From: Ehretia macrophylla
Taxonomy: Eukaryota; Streptophyta; Magnoliopsida; Boraginales; Ehretiaceae
Assembly: GCA_037974665.1 (NCBI GenBank)
Contig: CM075781.1
Coordinates: forward strand, 33,209,235 to 33,273,234
Length of the DNA stretch: 64,000 nt
Direction of reading: 5' to 3'
The position numbers and the translations under genes are program-made. Of this stretch, positions 1 to 12,255 are shown one piece after another. Within the stretch, counting starts at the first letter, position 1; each line of letters starts with the position of its first letter. The notes under the pieces were generated by a model that was given only the letters and a program-made list of their open reading frames with translations, did not search any database and was not told the origin of the DNA.

Positions 1-170
1 GGGGCTGTAGTCCCCTAAAAATATGTAGTATTTTATAAAAATATAAAATGCATGAAAAGAAATATTTGAATTTATAGAAATATAAAAAAAATTAAGTAAT
101 TAGCTAAATTACATCTAAGTTAACCATTTAATTAATGCAATTAATGAAGTGTTGGGTTTGGGGTGTCACA
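1..170. mobile_element. 3' or 5' edge of an LTR-type element cut by the window
   Basis: AT-rich sequence that ends in GGGGTGTCACA exactly where pararetrovirus sequence resumes at 171. The same ending closes the LTRs of the 2.5-kb-LTR elements further on, so this is probably the edge of another LTR element inserted in the virus copy. The rest lies outside the window, so its orientation, length and family cannot be settled. The AT-rich body does not look like the LTR ends of elements 1 and 2 beyond the last 11 bases. Confidence 0.5.
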
Positions 171-592
171 GTATATGTGATTCTTGTGGAAAGCCTTGTG
201 GAGGTCATTATACTGGTCATAACAACCTTGTCTGAGATGATCATGGGCTTCTTTTGTCCATGCAACATGTTCCCTGAGATCTAACCATATTTTTTGAATG
301 CTAGCATTCTAAGCTTTTGCATTCATGTTGCTCCAATTGATTGCTGACTCGATTTGTCCAACATCTTGTGGTCTGGTTTTGGTTACTTTCCATTTACCAA
401 CATATGCGTTGTCGGCTTCTCCTGTACAATATATGTCTTCAGGAAAATTAACATAACAGACATATCAAGAGGACGTAGATCTCGCAGCAATGGGTTTTCT
501 GACACAGTGTGGACAGGACGGAGGATGTCCAGCAAGTTGGCACTTTTTACATGGTTCAGTTGGTTGGGATTATGTTGGAAACGATATGGAAT
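171..592 (-). mobile_element. Endogenous pararetrovirus, partial extra unit (A')
   Basis: Minus-strand viral sequence from the stretch between movement protein and coat protein. It is a near copy of 4440-4860 and 38150-38580. It follows copy A in the same orientation, so copy A is continued by part of a second unit, as expected for tandem or rearranged viral DNA. It is a fossil fragment without a whole gene and is cut on the left by an LTR element. Confidence 0.75.
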
Positions 593-599
593 AAATTGT

Positions 600-1914
600 G
601 CGACCATTTGGATATACCATGCATACAGCTTTCTTAGATGGTGGTGTGCGAGAAAGAAAATCAGCAAGGATATTCTCTTTGCCTGGGATGTGTCGCATTT
701 TCCAATTGAACTGAGAAATCCATTCTATCCATCGGATGAGTTGTGGATCCAGAATATCATTCTGCTTTCTTTTGAGAATACCCTGAAATCCTTTAAAATC
801 TATTTCAATAATGAAAGGATTCTGAGCACGATAAAACTTGAATTTTTTCATTCCCTGAATAACTGCAAGAACTTCTCTTTTGAAAGAGGGATAGTAGCGT
901 TGTATTGGCGTGAAAGATCCTGACTTGTAACCACTGACTTGCCTATGTCCATTGTCTTCTTCAATGATGACTGTTGCCCAAAAATCTAGGAAAGCATCAG
1001 TCTCCAAGATGAGCTATCTTGGACCTGGGATCTTGAGAGGAGGAAGTGCCTGGCATAGCTCCTTTAGCTTCTGAACTGCAACTGTGGCTTCTGGAGACCA
1101 ATTTCTAATGTTGGATTTTTAGAGGTACTTGGAAATCTGGCCGGTGTAGTTGGCCAAGGATGGAACATGCGATGAGGCATAATTGATTAATCCAAGGAAC
1201 TGTTGGATCAGAGTAACAGTTCTGAGCTCATCGGGAAAGTCGAGGACTTTGCTTGATATGTGGTCCTGTAAAACAATATGCCATTCTCTTATCTGCAAAC
1301 CAAGAAAATCAATAGCATTTAGACCAATTTTCATCTAGGATTCAGCAAGAACTAATCCATGCTGGTAGGTTAGTTCCTAGAATTGTCGGAGATACTGGTG
1401 GTGTACTTCAGCTGTGTTACTGAATACCAAAACATCATCAATGTAGACAATACAGTGTTGTGCAAGGGGTCAGTACATATCATCCATTCTGTGTTGAAAC
1501 TCGGACGGTGCATTTTTGAGATCGAATGGCATGACGTTCCATTCATAATGTCCCTGTGGAACAACAAAAGCATCATTGAATCTATCAGCTTCAGTAATAC
1601 CAATTTGCCAAAATCCAGATTTCATATCAAATTTGGAGAATAATTTGGCTTTTGAGAGCTTCTGTTGGAGTTGTTCCTTTCTTAGAAGAGGGTATCTGAT
1701 ATCCTGCATTTGATCATTGAGTTGGCGATAATCGATCACCAATATTTTCTTTCCTCGGACCTGTTCAGATCTTTTGTTGACATAAAAGGCATGACTTGCC
1801 CATGGAGATCTGGATGGTCAGATGAGACCTTGCTCAAGTAGTGTCTGAATTTCAGCTTGACAATGATCTTCATCTTTTCGCATTCCTGGATGAGAGGCAG
1901 TTTGGTGTGGCATC
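600..1914 (-). pseudogene. Fossil RT and RNase H region of pararetrovirus copy A
   Basis: Minus-strand remnants of reverse transcriptase and RNase H. Recognisable pieces include a DMKSGFWQIGI block, a QFLGLINYASSHVPSL block, and the RNase H segment with YPSFKREVLAVIQG and HIPGKENILADFLSR near its end. These match the polymerase of plant pararetroviruses. It is broken in several places and is not a working gene. The start of the RT region continues beyond the solo LTR at 1915-2164. Confidence 0.85.
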
Positions 1915-2169
1915 TGTAATATCCCACATCGGACGCGGATGGTTCTAGGCTGCTTGATATAAGGGGATGTCTCCTTGTATCGTGTACGCGCGTTTTCCTG
2001 GCAGTGGCTGGGAGGCGACAAAACCGTGAGGAGTATGGGCTCCAAAGAGGACAATACATGCATAGTACGCTTCCGAGTCCGTACACCATGGCCTCGGTGC
2101 ACGCTCGTCCCTTATGGGCAGGGTGTATCCTGTAGTCGTGGGTGCGTTGGTTCGAGGCGTTACAGCATC
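1910..2169. mobile_element. Solo LTR of a small LTR element, with 5-bp target repeats
   Basis: A 250-bp insert (1915-2164) begins TGTAATATCCCACATCGG, ends GGCGTTACA, and is flanked by gcatc on both sides (1910-1914 and 2165-2169). The same viral site without insert is seen in copy C near 35340. TG...CA ends, the 5-bp duplication and the lack of an internal region indicate a solo LTR. Its ATATCCCACATCGGA motif is shared with the TRIM LTRs at 36440-36949, suggesting a related TRIM family. Confidence 0.85.
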
Positions 2170-2760
2170 TGCCAATTTTCTCTGTAAGGTAGATAGGCGA
2201 AGTGTTTCTCTCTTTCCCAAAACTTTCTTGGAAGATCACCGCAACAGGAAAGGAGGAGGTTTCTCTTTTCAGCAAATTCATCATCTTGAATGGCTGAAAC
2301 TTGTAAGGGTAATTCCTGTAAAGATACCCAAGGGGTATACTGATTGTGTAGGAATTGAAAACCATCTGTCTGAAATGAGAATGGAGCAAGTAAGGTGAGG
2401 AAATTCATTCCTAAAAGAATGTCTTCACAGCATTAATCATACTGGTAAAAGTTGTGTCGAACTGAGACATCTGGGGATAAGTGTATAGGTACGGTCATGG
2501 AATGTGCTTCACTTGCAAATCCACTACCAGAAGTAGTGGTAAAGGTTGCTCTGGAGGAAATCCAAAATTCAGGAGGAAGACTCTTGGATTTCATCATAGA
2601 AATACATGAACTTGTGTCTACAAGTGCAGTAACAATGATAGGAACTTATCCTGGAGGGTTTATAACAAGCTTTATGTATGGCTTATAGATCGGTCCTGGG
2701 GTAAAAGTAGCTTTGGAAGTGGTAAGGATTTCAGTGGTTTTGTATATTTTGTCTATGGAG
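2165..2760 (-). pseudogene. Fossil RT start and aspartic protease region, copy A
   Basis: Minus-strand remnant lying between the RT and coat protein parts. Its position and similarity to 16560-16900 in copy B, where a VDTGSCIS retropepsin motif is visible, identify it as the viral protease followed by the start of RT. It is a fossil. Confidence 0.7.
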
Positions 2761-2899
2761 AAGTTTGGTTCTGAATCAGAGGATTCGGATTCTAAGATAA
2801 GATCTGAGGATGAGGCTGTATCATGGTTAAGGACGGCTTGATCTGGTTCGGAAGTCCATGTGTATAGCTGGTCATCAAAGTTTTGAGTTGAAATGAATT

Positions 2900-3970
2900 G
2901 AACAAGCTTTGCTGGTAGCTTCTTGGACTTCTTGAGGTAACAATCTTTTACAAAATGTCATTTCTTTCCACAAAGAAAACATTTAGTAGAAGAAGAGGGT
3001 TTTGATCTTTTCTTCACAAATCTGAATTTTTTGAAAGATTTTTGGACTTGTGAAACCTTTTCTGAGTTTTGTGCTTCTTGTGTTTGTGACATGAACATGG
3101 AGACTGTGAGTGTGACAGCCAAACTTTTGGAAATCTTTTCTGTAAAAGGTATCCATTGTTTTCTGCTCATTGCTTTTGAGAAGTTTGCCAATCGTTTGGA
3201 CTCGCACTGATCTTGAATGAGCTTTCTGGCCATCTGGTACAAGTAAGCGAGACTCACATGTCTTAGATCTGCAATATTGGCTCGTTTGAACTCTATTTCG
3301 AGCAATTCAGGAAGTGGTTGTGGCATGTTGAAGACGAACGCCTTCTTGATGGTTTCTGTATTTTTTTCCAAAGATAAAATACAGAGCTTCTTGTCTGAGA
3401 TAGTAATCTCCAAGTTTTGCAACAGCACAGCATTTGTTGAGTAATAACTCATTTTCTGCCTTTTCAATCTCCTTGGTTGTTTGTCCAACGAAAATGGTTC
3501 GTAGACATCTTAGGAATATCTGAATATGATCTACATTTGTTAGTTCTTCTGACAGCATTCTTGTTCATCAACTGTGAAGTGATCCTGCAAAAGTAGCAAC
3601 AAGATGGTCAATGATATCTCTTATTTCAAGAGTAGGATTTCAGAGAGATTCTCCATTAATCCATGCATCCATTTTCTCAAGATATTTGAGTCTGTCATCA
3701 ATAGGAATTGCATCAATGTTCTAGAATTGCTTGTGATCTGGAGCATATGGGATGGAAACTTTTCCTTCAATGTTTTGTTGTCTCTAAGGTTGCTGTTGTG
3801 GAACTTGTGGAACTTGTGCTTGCGGCGGTTGTTGGTTCCGGTGCTCACCATCTTGGGAAGTTTCTCCTTGGTCACTGGTTGTTTCTGAATCATCAGGATT
3901 AGTCTGCACTGGGTTATGTGTTCGTATTCTTGTGGTGTCCGTGTAGAACGGAGTCACAGGAGTTTGCATA
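2900..3970 (-). pseudogene. Fossil coat protein region with zinc knuckle, copy A
   Basis: Minus-strand coat protein remnant. The end of the reading near 2960-3000 has the SSSTKCFLCGKK start of a CCHC zinc knuckle, preceded by a Lys/Arg-rich stretch, as in the coat proteins of plant pararetroviruses. Similar stretches occur in copies B and C. Broken. Confidence 0.75.
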
Positions 3971-4859
3971 AGAACTGGTCCTTTGTATGGTGTAATCGTC
4001 TGAGATCATAAATCTTTTTCAAATGGATCAAAGGAGTCAAAGGACGAAATAACAAAAGAAATTTCACTGGGACCTTCTTTCTCGTCTTCATCACCCCACC
4101 CAGTTAGGATAATTTTCTCTTTGAAAAAATAATGAGGAGGTGGTGTGAGATCAACCCAATAGGCTTTTTCGCAATTGCCACTTGGTATCCAGACTTCATG
4201 ATTAGGCTTTTGATTATGCTTCCAAGGATGAGAGGACTGCTTTTTTGGCTTAGCTAGCTATTTGAGCTTTTCAGCGAGTCGTTCTCTTTTTCTTTTGAAC
4301 TCATCAGAATCAAGGTAATGCTTCTTGGAAGAAGATTTCTGCATGTTGATCGTGTTGACGCTGTTCCAAGAACGAACTTGTCCGGAAGGTTTCCGAACTG
4401 GAGTGGCTTTCTATAGTTTTTTCCAGTTGATTGGAGTTTTCTGGTGGTATATGTTGTTGAAAGCCTTGTGGAGGTCATTATATTGGTCATAACGACCTTA
4501 TTTGAGATGATCATGGGCCTCTTTTGTCTACGCAACATGTTCCCCGAGATCTGACCATATTTTTTGAAAGGTATCATTCTGACCTTTTGCATTCATGTTG
4601 CTCCAATTGATTGTTGACTCGATTTGTCCAACATCTTGTGGTCTGGTTTTGGTTACTTGTCATTTACCAACATATGCGTTGTCTGCTTCTCCTGTACAAT
4701 AGATGTCTTCAGGAAAATTAACAGAACAGACATATCTAGAGGACCTAGATCTGGTAGCAAAGGATTTTTTGACACAGTGTGGACAGGACTAAGGATGTCC
4801 AGCAAGTTGGCATTTTTCACATGGTTCAGCTGGTTGGGATTGTGTTAGAAATGATATGG

Positions 4860-5553
4860 AGACACAACCTGGTTCTAGAGGATATCTAGAGATTCTTGGT
4901 GAATCATGGATGATTGGTCGGTTATGGCTTCTTTCATAATCATTTTTCCATCGAGGAGGGAAAGTAAGTTCATGTTTGGTGTAGATCTTTTGTTGGGTAA
5001 CATTACTATCACCTAAAACGTGGACTCGAGGCTTACAGTTGTGATACATGGAAAAGAGATGGGTTTGGACTTTATAGGTCATGGAATGATGGAGTGCAAC
5101 AATAGTTTCATTTGGGTTCATATCAGCTCCTTAAAGTTGGATAAGGACCTGTATTGTTTGAGAAATGGTAGGACGGGAAAGATAAAGGGTGAAGTTGGGT
5201 TCAACCTGGATGAGAACATGGCCATTGTGAAGACTTGCTTCAACGGCACAGATGAGTGTATCATCAAACTTATGCCACCTGGTATCTAGTAAAGAAACTA
5301 GACATGAAACATTCTTTCCAGCAAGGAAACTAGGCTGTAAGACTAAACGAATGGCTCCAAGGTGTAAAACTTTGTAACCTTTCTGTCTATATCTATGGAG
5401 ATCAGGTTCAAAAAGTATGGGAAGATAGGTTTCTGAGCGGGAAGAAGATACGGACTGTAGAAGATTTGTACACGGCTGTAAGGGTTGTTGGCTTGATAGG
5501 TAATAGAGATTTGAGCTTTTGTGTGAGTTGAGAAGTTTGGTAATATGAGTATG
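4860..5553 (-). pseudogene. Fossil movement protein region, copy A
   Basis: Minus-strand remnant of the 30K-superfamily movement protein. It is alignable by eye with the open 310-codon stretch at 13452-14384 in copy B, for example VEPNF, IQVLIQL and KPRVHVLGDSNVTQ. The N-terminal part continues at 12256 after LTR element 1. Confidence 0.8.
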
Positions 5554-8029
5554 TGAGATACCCCGAACCTGGCATGTATTCAATAGCATTTAAAGTTCAT
5601 TTAAATTGCATTTTATTGACCTTTCACCTTCTTTGACCAAACTAGTTGACTTTTCATCTACATTGACCAACTAGGACAAGGTGAGAATTTTTGAAATGTT
5701 TAATAAAAGGCAAACTTGGGATTAGAAATAAAAAAATGCAATGTTAAGTTAGTCAAATTTTGGGTCAACTTTGGAATTAAATCTGAACCAATTGGGGAAG
5801 AGTTAGGTAACAGATTATATATGGTTGGAAAGCTCTATGAGTCTAGTTTCTGAGGCTTCAAACCGTTCGTGAATTGGAGTTTTCTAGAAGAAGTTATGGC
5901 CGTTTTCGTAAGGTCGCGCATAGTTGTTTCGGTTTAGCGGGTTGACCAAAGCTTTGACCATTTGTCATCTTTTATTTAAGTTTAAATACGAAACAAAAGA
6001 GCAAAAACCAGAAAAATAAGAGCCATGGCTGAAACCATGGAGGAAAAAAAAAAACATTTCAACTTCAAATTTTCATTTCGTCGCGTGAGCTTGTGCGGGG
6101 TGGTTTTCGAGGCATCCATCATGGTTTCCCTAGCGTCTAGGAGCGTCTAAGGTGAGAGTTTCATCGTTATTTGCACATTTGAAAAATGTATATCTAAACT
6201 TTAATTTTTAGAACTTATGCGTAGATTGTTGTTTTAATCGTTTTGTTGCTTAAAGAATGTTCCTTGTTGATTGTAGAACATGTATTTATAGCTTTTTAGC
6301 ATTTTATGCGGTTGAAAATCGAAATTGCAATTTAAATTGACTAATGAATAGTAATTAGTGAATAGTAAACCCTTGAAACGATAAAGTTGCGCTGTTATGT
6401 TGTCCGTTGATGTAGAAATGTGCTAGATATGCTAGAATGCCTAAATGTGTGGTTTAATTGGAATGTGTAATAGAAAAACGGCTTGGTGAAAGTCGGGGTC
6501 GTTTAGGTCGAGTTTAGCATTTTCTCGTATTGCGTGTTGGCATTGTTTCGGGAGGCCATGGAAGCACTTTTGGTGCGATTATGGCGTTGGTTGGGTGTTT
6601 GGTTGATATAGTTGTAGTTCAAATGAGCAAAGGGAGAAATCGGGACTTTGCGTGAATTCTAGGGTAAAGTAGGGTTTTGGGGTCTTTAGACGTGCCTTAT
6701 GGTGACCTAGGAGGACTGGTGAAGTCGGTTTCCAAAGCTCGTGGCTCGTTTGAAAGTAGTAGCGTTTTGAAGTTGGGGTCATTTTTGTGAATTTGTGTGT
6801 TTTCATAGAATATTGCTTATAGTATGTTTATATTGATTATAGAATGCTTACGTTCCCTATAGAATGCTTATAATGCCTATAGAATACTTGCTAATGCTTG
6901 ATAATGTTAGTTGGTGTTGTTTTTGTCACTTGTTTGATTGTAAATGCTTGTTAATGCTTATTACGTTTGTTAGAGTTGATTATTGATTGAAATGTTTATC
7001 AATTGTTGAGAATGCTTGATATCGCTCGCTCATCGCCTTGTATCGAGTCTTGCATTGCATAGTGTCTCGCGCGTGAGTGATGGGCCTCTCTGGGTAGCCT
7101 TGGGTTGCCAGTGTTGGTTGCTCTAGCTCCGCTTCTATTCCCTTTCTCGCTTGGGTTGCCTCCCAGGGAGATTTGGGTCGTAGAATTGATGGTTACTCCC
7201 GGGGTATTCCAAACTGGTGTTATAAGGTGGTTTGGGCCGGCGCGTCATCGTTAATGTCATCGGAATCGTGATCGGTACATTACTCGCTCGAGTGATCCAT
7301 AGCCTTCAAAGTGTGGTATAGCTTTGATTGGTTGTGTTAATACTTTTCTTAATTGTTTATTGTATTGTTATATATATTGAATGCCTTTTATTGATTGTAT
7401 TGCTTAACTGTACCTATTTGCATTGCACGATCTTCTTTCTCTCCATCTCGATATCTGTCTCGCCCTCACTGAGTATACGTGTTGTGTATACTCACTCCTC
7501 ACCACCACATTTCAGGAAATGCCATGTTAGCTGGAAAGTTCGTGATTTCATGAAAGTTCGTGCTTGAAGGGTTGTCCTGCGTGCCTATGTGACTTGAGTT
7601 GTCAAAGTTGTATGCTTTTATGTATTATATGTATTTAATGTTAAAGGGGATGTAATTTAAGTTCATTAGATTATGTATTTAGTTAATATAGCTTAACTTC
7701 AATATATATTTGTAATGACAAAAAGGGAAAAAGATAGAAAGTCATGATAGTCTACTTTATGCAATAGGTTGGTGTAGTTTAATTGCTAAGCTTGAATTTA
7801 TATTTACTTGTGAATTGCTTGTTGTGAACCGAGGCTCGGATGGCCTTGAGGTGGTTGAATGGTTGGACACGGTGTTGGTCCATTTATATGCTATTACAGG
7901 TTTTGCAATTTGCCTAGAAACAGGGGAGACTCTGTCCGTCTTTCCCTAAAATCTTGCCCGGTTTGGATTTGGGTTGTGAATAGATTGATTGTTAGAACTC
8001 CCGGTCTCGAGAGGGATCGGGGTGTCACA
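5554..8029 (+). repeat. 5' LTR of element 1
   Basis: Direct repeat of 9756-12255. It carries a short tandem run of a roughly 19-bp unit, tatagaatgcttataatg and variants, at about 6825-6900. Short ORFs on either strand inside it recur in the partner LTR but show no known domain, so I do not call genes. Confidence 0.9.
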
Positions 8030-9755
8030 GGTGGTAGCAGAGCTTGTCTAGCTCATAAGCCGAGACAGGGTCCTCGGCCTGGTGGGTAGTGGTCCTTGAA
8101 TGTGTGCTTGATAAGTGTGTCTTGAAAGTGTATGCTTGTTTGTGAGATTGTGTGTCTTGACTTGAATGTAAGCACTTATGTGATATAGTTATGTGTTATG
8201 TGTTAAATGTTTCTCAAGAAAGGTAAAATGTCTAGTTGTCTAGCGAATTGACTTATTGAATTGACCTCGTGAATCGAATCGACCTCGTGAATTGTTAATT
8301 GCTTGAAGTATTACTTGTAATGTGTGTATAGAATGTCTTGAATTAGCTATGTCGTGGTTTGAATTGATTATGTTGTGCTTGACTTGATTGCCGTGCTTGA
8401 GTGACTTTGTTGAATAAACTGTTTTACAAACTTGCTTGCATAATAGTTTAAGGCATGTGTATAATTGTGATATATTGGCATTCATACATGTCCTATGGAA
8501 ATGGTAAGTAAGTCCTCTTCCTCCCCTGAAGAAAGTGGTTCACCGCTGGCTTTTCAAGGTGTATGGATTGACAGGAAATGAATGGCATTTGACTAGCCTT
8601 TATTTGGGAATTGGTGTTTGCTTTTGGAGCTCGGTTATTGGCAAATCTCTATGGTCCTCCTCTGTGCTTAACAATTGTGAAAGGGTAGCTTTCTCTTGGG
8701 GTTTTATTTGGTTATTCTTTGGAGCATTCTTTGGTTTTCTTAATGGGTATTCTTTGGAGACTTTTGTTGGCATTTCTCGGTGGATTTGGCTATTGGGATT
8801 TTAATCGTCCTTACTGCACTGTAATATCTATGGTATATGTGTCTCGGTCTTTATTGGTGTGATACTGGCATCCCTGATTGGAAATTCTTCAATGGTATTT
8901 TCTGGAATTCTCAGTGGCCAATTATTTAATATTTACTTATTAAGCAAACTTGGCTACTTTCTTATTGGAGCATTGTTTCGGATATCTTCTTCAGTGTTCC
9001 TCAGTAGGTTTGGTATTTGGAGTTCCTATCAGACTTATTGTATAATACTACTTAGGGTATTCTTTGAAATTCTTATTGGGCGTTCTATTGGTATTTTCCT
9101 TATTGGCAAGGTTGCATGAAGTTTTCACTTGGCAAATAGTGAAGAGGCCTCAGAGTTTGGCTTTGGTGGGAAACTATGTTTGTTATTCAACTTGGTTGTT
9201 TTATTGGGCACATTATATTTTCTCTGCTATTTCCTTTGACATTCCTCTCAGCATTTGATAGCAAAACTTGGAATCTAATTGGGTGTCCCATGGGGTTATT
9301 ATTTGGAAGGCTTCTTTAGAACTTTGAAATATATTTGATTGGGTTCTTAGTATTTTCTTCAGCACTCTTAACTGGGTATTCTTCTATGAAATTCATGACC
9401 AGTGGGGTACTTATTTGGACCTCTAGATGGAGCCTTTGTTTGAGCCTTTATTTGGCTTCTTGTTTGGGAATTCTCGGGCAGTAATAGTTGAACTTCTACT
9501 CGAGATTCGTGTATGGGGTATTCATTCGTTATTCTTCTTATCATTAATATGTGATGTGATTTTATCTACAGTATCTTTGCTTAGGTCTTTATTGGTATTA
9601 TCTCGGCGCTTTTGGTTGGAATTTTATTCTTCTTCGGTATTCGTGTAAACGGGATTCTTCAACCGATGAAGATTAATCAGAATTGGATTTCAGATGATGC
9701 TGAGTTCTATTGGAAGAAGAATTGCGAGGACGCAATTGTTTTAAGGGGGGAAGGA
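8030..9755 (+). other. Internal region of element 1, no gag-pol
   Basis: It starts with a tRNA-iMet-type primer site and ends with a polypurine tract. From about 8600 on it consists of T/G-rich, loosely repeated pieces such as ggtattctt and ttattggg. The reading frames in this stretch are hydrophobic (F, L, I, G, S, W) because of that composition. The same arrangement is seen in elements 2 and 3. Confidence 0.75.
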
Positions 9756-12255
9756 TGTGATACCCCGAACCTGGCATGTATTCAATAGCATTTAAAGTTC
9801 ATTTAAATTGCATTTTATTGACCTTTCACCTTCTTTGACCAAACTAGTTGACTTTTCATCTACATTGACCAACTAGGACAAGGTGAGAATTTTTGAAATG
9901 TTTAATAAAGGGCAAACTTGGGATTAGAAATAAAAAAATGCAATGTTAAGTTAGTCAAATTTTGGGTCAACTTTGGAATTAAATCTGAACCAATTGGGGA
10001 AGAGTTAGGTAGCAAATTATATATGGTTGGAAAGCTCTATGAGTCTAGTTTCTGAGGCTTCAAACCGTTCGTGAATTGGAGTTTTCTAGAAGAAGTTATA
10101 GCCGTTTTCGTAAGGTCGCGCATAGCTGTTTTGGTTTAGCGGGTTGACCGAAGCTTTGACCATTTGTCATCTTTTATTTAAGTTTAAATACGAAACAAAA
10201 GAGCAAAAACCAGAAAAATAAGAGCCATGGCTGAAACCATGGAGGACAAAAAAAAAAAAAACATTTCAACTTCAAATCTTCATTTCGTCGCGTGAGCTTG
10301 TGCGGGGTGGTTTCCGAGTCATCCATCGTGGTTTCCCTAGCGTCTAGGAGCATCCAAGGTGAGGGTTTCACCGTTATTTGCGCATTTGAAAAATGTCTGT
10401 CTAAACTTTAATTTTTAGTACTTATCCATAGATTGCTGTTTTAATCGTTTTGTTGATTAAAGAATGTTCCTTATTGATTGTAGAACATGTATTTATAGCT
10501 TTTTAGCATTTTCTGCAGTTGAAAGTCGAAATTGCAATTTAAATTGACTAATGAATAGTAATTAATGAATAGTAAACCCTTGAAAGGATAAAGTTGCGCT
10601 GTTATGCTGTCCGTTGATGTAGAAATGTGCTAGATATGCTAGAATGCCTAAATGTGTGGTTTAATTGGAATGTGTAATAGAAAAACGGAGAAAAACGGCT
10701 TGGTGAAAGTCGGGGTCGTTTAGGTTGAGTTTAGCATTTTCTCGTATTGCGTGTTGGCATTGTTTCGGGAGGCCATGGAAGAACTTTTGGTGCGATTATG
10801 GCGTTGGTTGGGTGTTTGGTTGATATAGTTGTAGTTCAAATGAGCAAAAGGGGAAATCGGGAATTTGCGTGAATTCTAGGGAAAAGTAGGGTTTCGGGGT
10901 CTTTAGACGTGCCTTATGGTGACCTAGGAGGACTGGTGAAGTCGGTTTCCAAAGCTCATGGCTCGTTTGAAAGTAGTAGTGTTTTGAAGTTGGGGTTCTT
11001 TTTGTGATTTTGTGTGTTTTCATAGAATTTTGCTTATTGTATGTTTATATTGATTATAGAATGCTTACGTTCCCTATAGAATGCTTATAATGCCTATAGA
11101 ATACTTGCTAATGCTTGATAATGTTAGTTGGTGTTGTTTTTGTCACTTGTTTGATTGTAAATGCTTGTTAATGCTTATTACGCTTGTTAGAGTTGATTAT
11201 TGGTTGAAATGTTTATCAATTGTTGAGAATGCTTGATCTCGCTCGCTCATCGCCTTGTATCGAGTCTTGCATTGCATAGTGTCTCGCGCGTGAGTGATGG
11301 GCCTCTCTGGGTAGCCTCGTGTTGCCAGTGTTGGTTGCTCTAGCTCCGCTGCTATTCCCTTTCTCGCTTGGGTTGCCTCCCAAGGAGATTTGGGTCGTAG
11401 AATTGATGGTTACTCCCGGGGTATTCCAAACTGGTGTTATAAGGTGGTTTGGGCCGGCGCGTCATCGTTAATGTCATCGGAATCGTGATCGGTACATTAC
11501 TCGCTCGAGTGATCCATAGCCTTCAAAGTGTGGTATAGCTTTGATTGGTTGTGTTAATGCTTTTCTTAATTGTTTATTGTATTGTTATATATATTGAATG
11601 CCTTTTATTGATTGTATTGCTTAACTGTACCTATTTGCATTGCACGATCTTCTTTCTCTCCATCTCGATATCTGTCTCGCCCTCACTGAGTATACGTGTT
11701 GTGTATACTCACTCCTCACCACCACATTTCAGGAAATGCCATGTTGGCTGGAAAGTTTGTGATTTCGTGAATGTCCTTGCTTGAAGGGTTTTCCTGGGTC
11801 CCTATGTGACTTGATTTGTAAAAGTTGTAAGGTTGTATGCTTTTATGTATTATATGTATTTAATGTTAAAGGGGATGTAATTTAAGTTCATTAGATTATG
11901 TATTTAGTTAATATAGCTTAATTTCAATATATATTTGTAATGACAAAAAGGGAAAAAGATAGAAAGTCATGATAGTCTACTTTATGCAATAGGTTGGTGT
12001 AGTTTAATTGCTAAGCTTGAATTTATATTTACTTGTGAATTGCTTGTTATGAACCGAGGCTCGGATGGCCTTGAGGTGGTTGAATGGTTGGACACGGTGT
12101 TGGTCCATTTATATGCTATTACAGGTTTTGCAATTTGCCTAGAAACAGGAGAGACTATGTCTGTCTTTCCCTAAAATCTTGTCCGGGTTTGGATTTGGGT
12201 TGTGAATAGATTGATTGTTAGAACTCCCGGTCTCGAGAGGGATCGGGGTGTCACA
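9756..12255 (+). repeat. 3' LTR of element 1
   Basis: Direct repeat of 5554-8029. It ends GATCGGGGTGTCACA and is followed at once by the gtatg target repeat and pararetrovirus sequence. Confidence 0.9.

Larger units (their letters stand above)
593..5553 (-). mobile_element. Endogenous pararetrovirus copy A, main part (Caulimoviridae)
   Basis: Minus-strand fossil of a caulimovirid. Reading from 5553 down it shows movement protein, a linker region, coat protein with a zinc knuckle, aspartic protease, reverse transcriptase and RNase H. This order is typical of Petuvirus-like and Florendovirus-like genomes; the genus is not certain. Many breaks are present (more than ten by eye), so it is dead. 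It has been entered by a solo LTR (1915-2164) and by LTR element 1, which separates this part from its head at 12256-12846. The 5-bp repeat gtatg (5549-5553 and 12256-12260) marks the element 1 insertion. Confidence 0.88.

Noticed and set aside
8030-9755. A multi-pass membrane protein gene in element 1
   Set aside because: Hydrophobic translation follows from T/G-rich repeated DNA and the frames are short. I list the pattern as a finding, not as a gene.
6579-11784. Repeated short ORFs such as those at 7328 and 11545 or 6579 and 10796
   Set aside because: Mirror copies in the two LTRs of element 1. Not independent genes.
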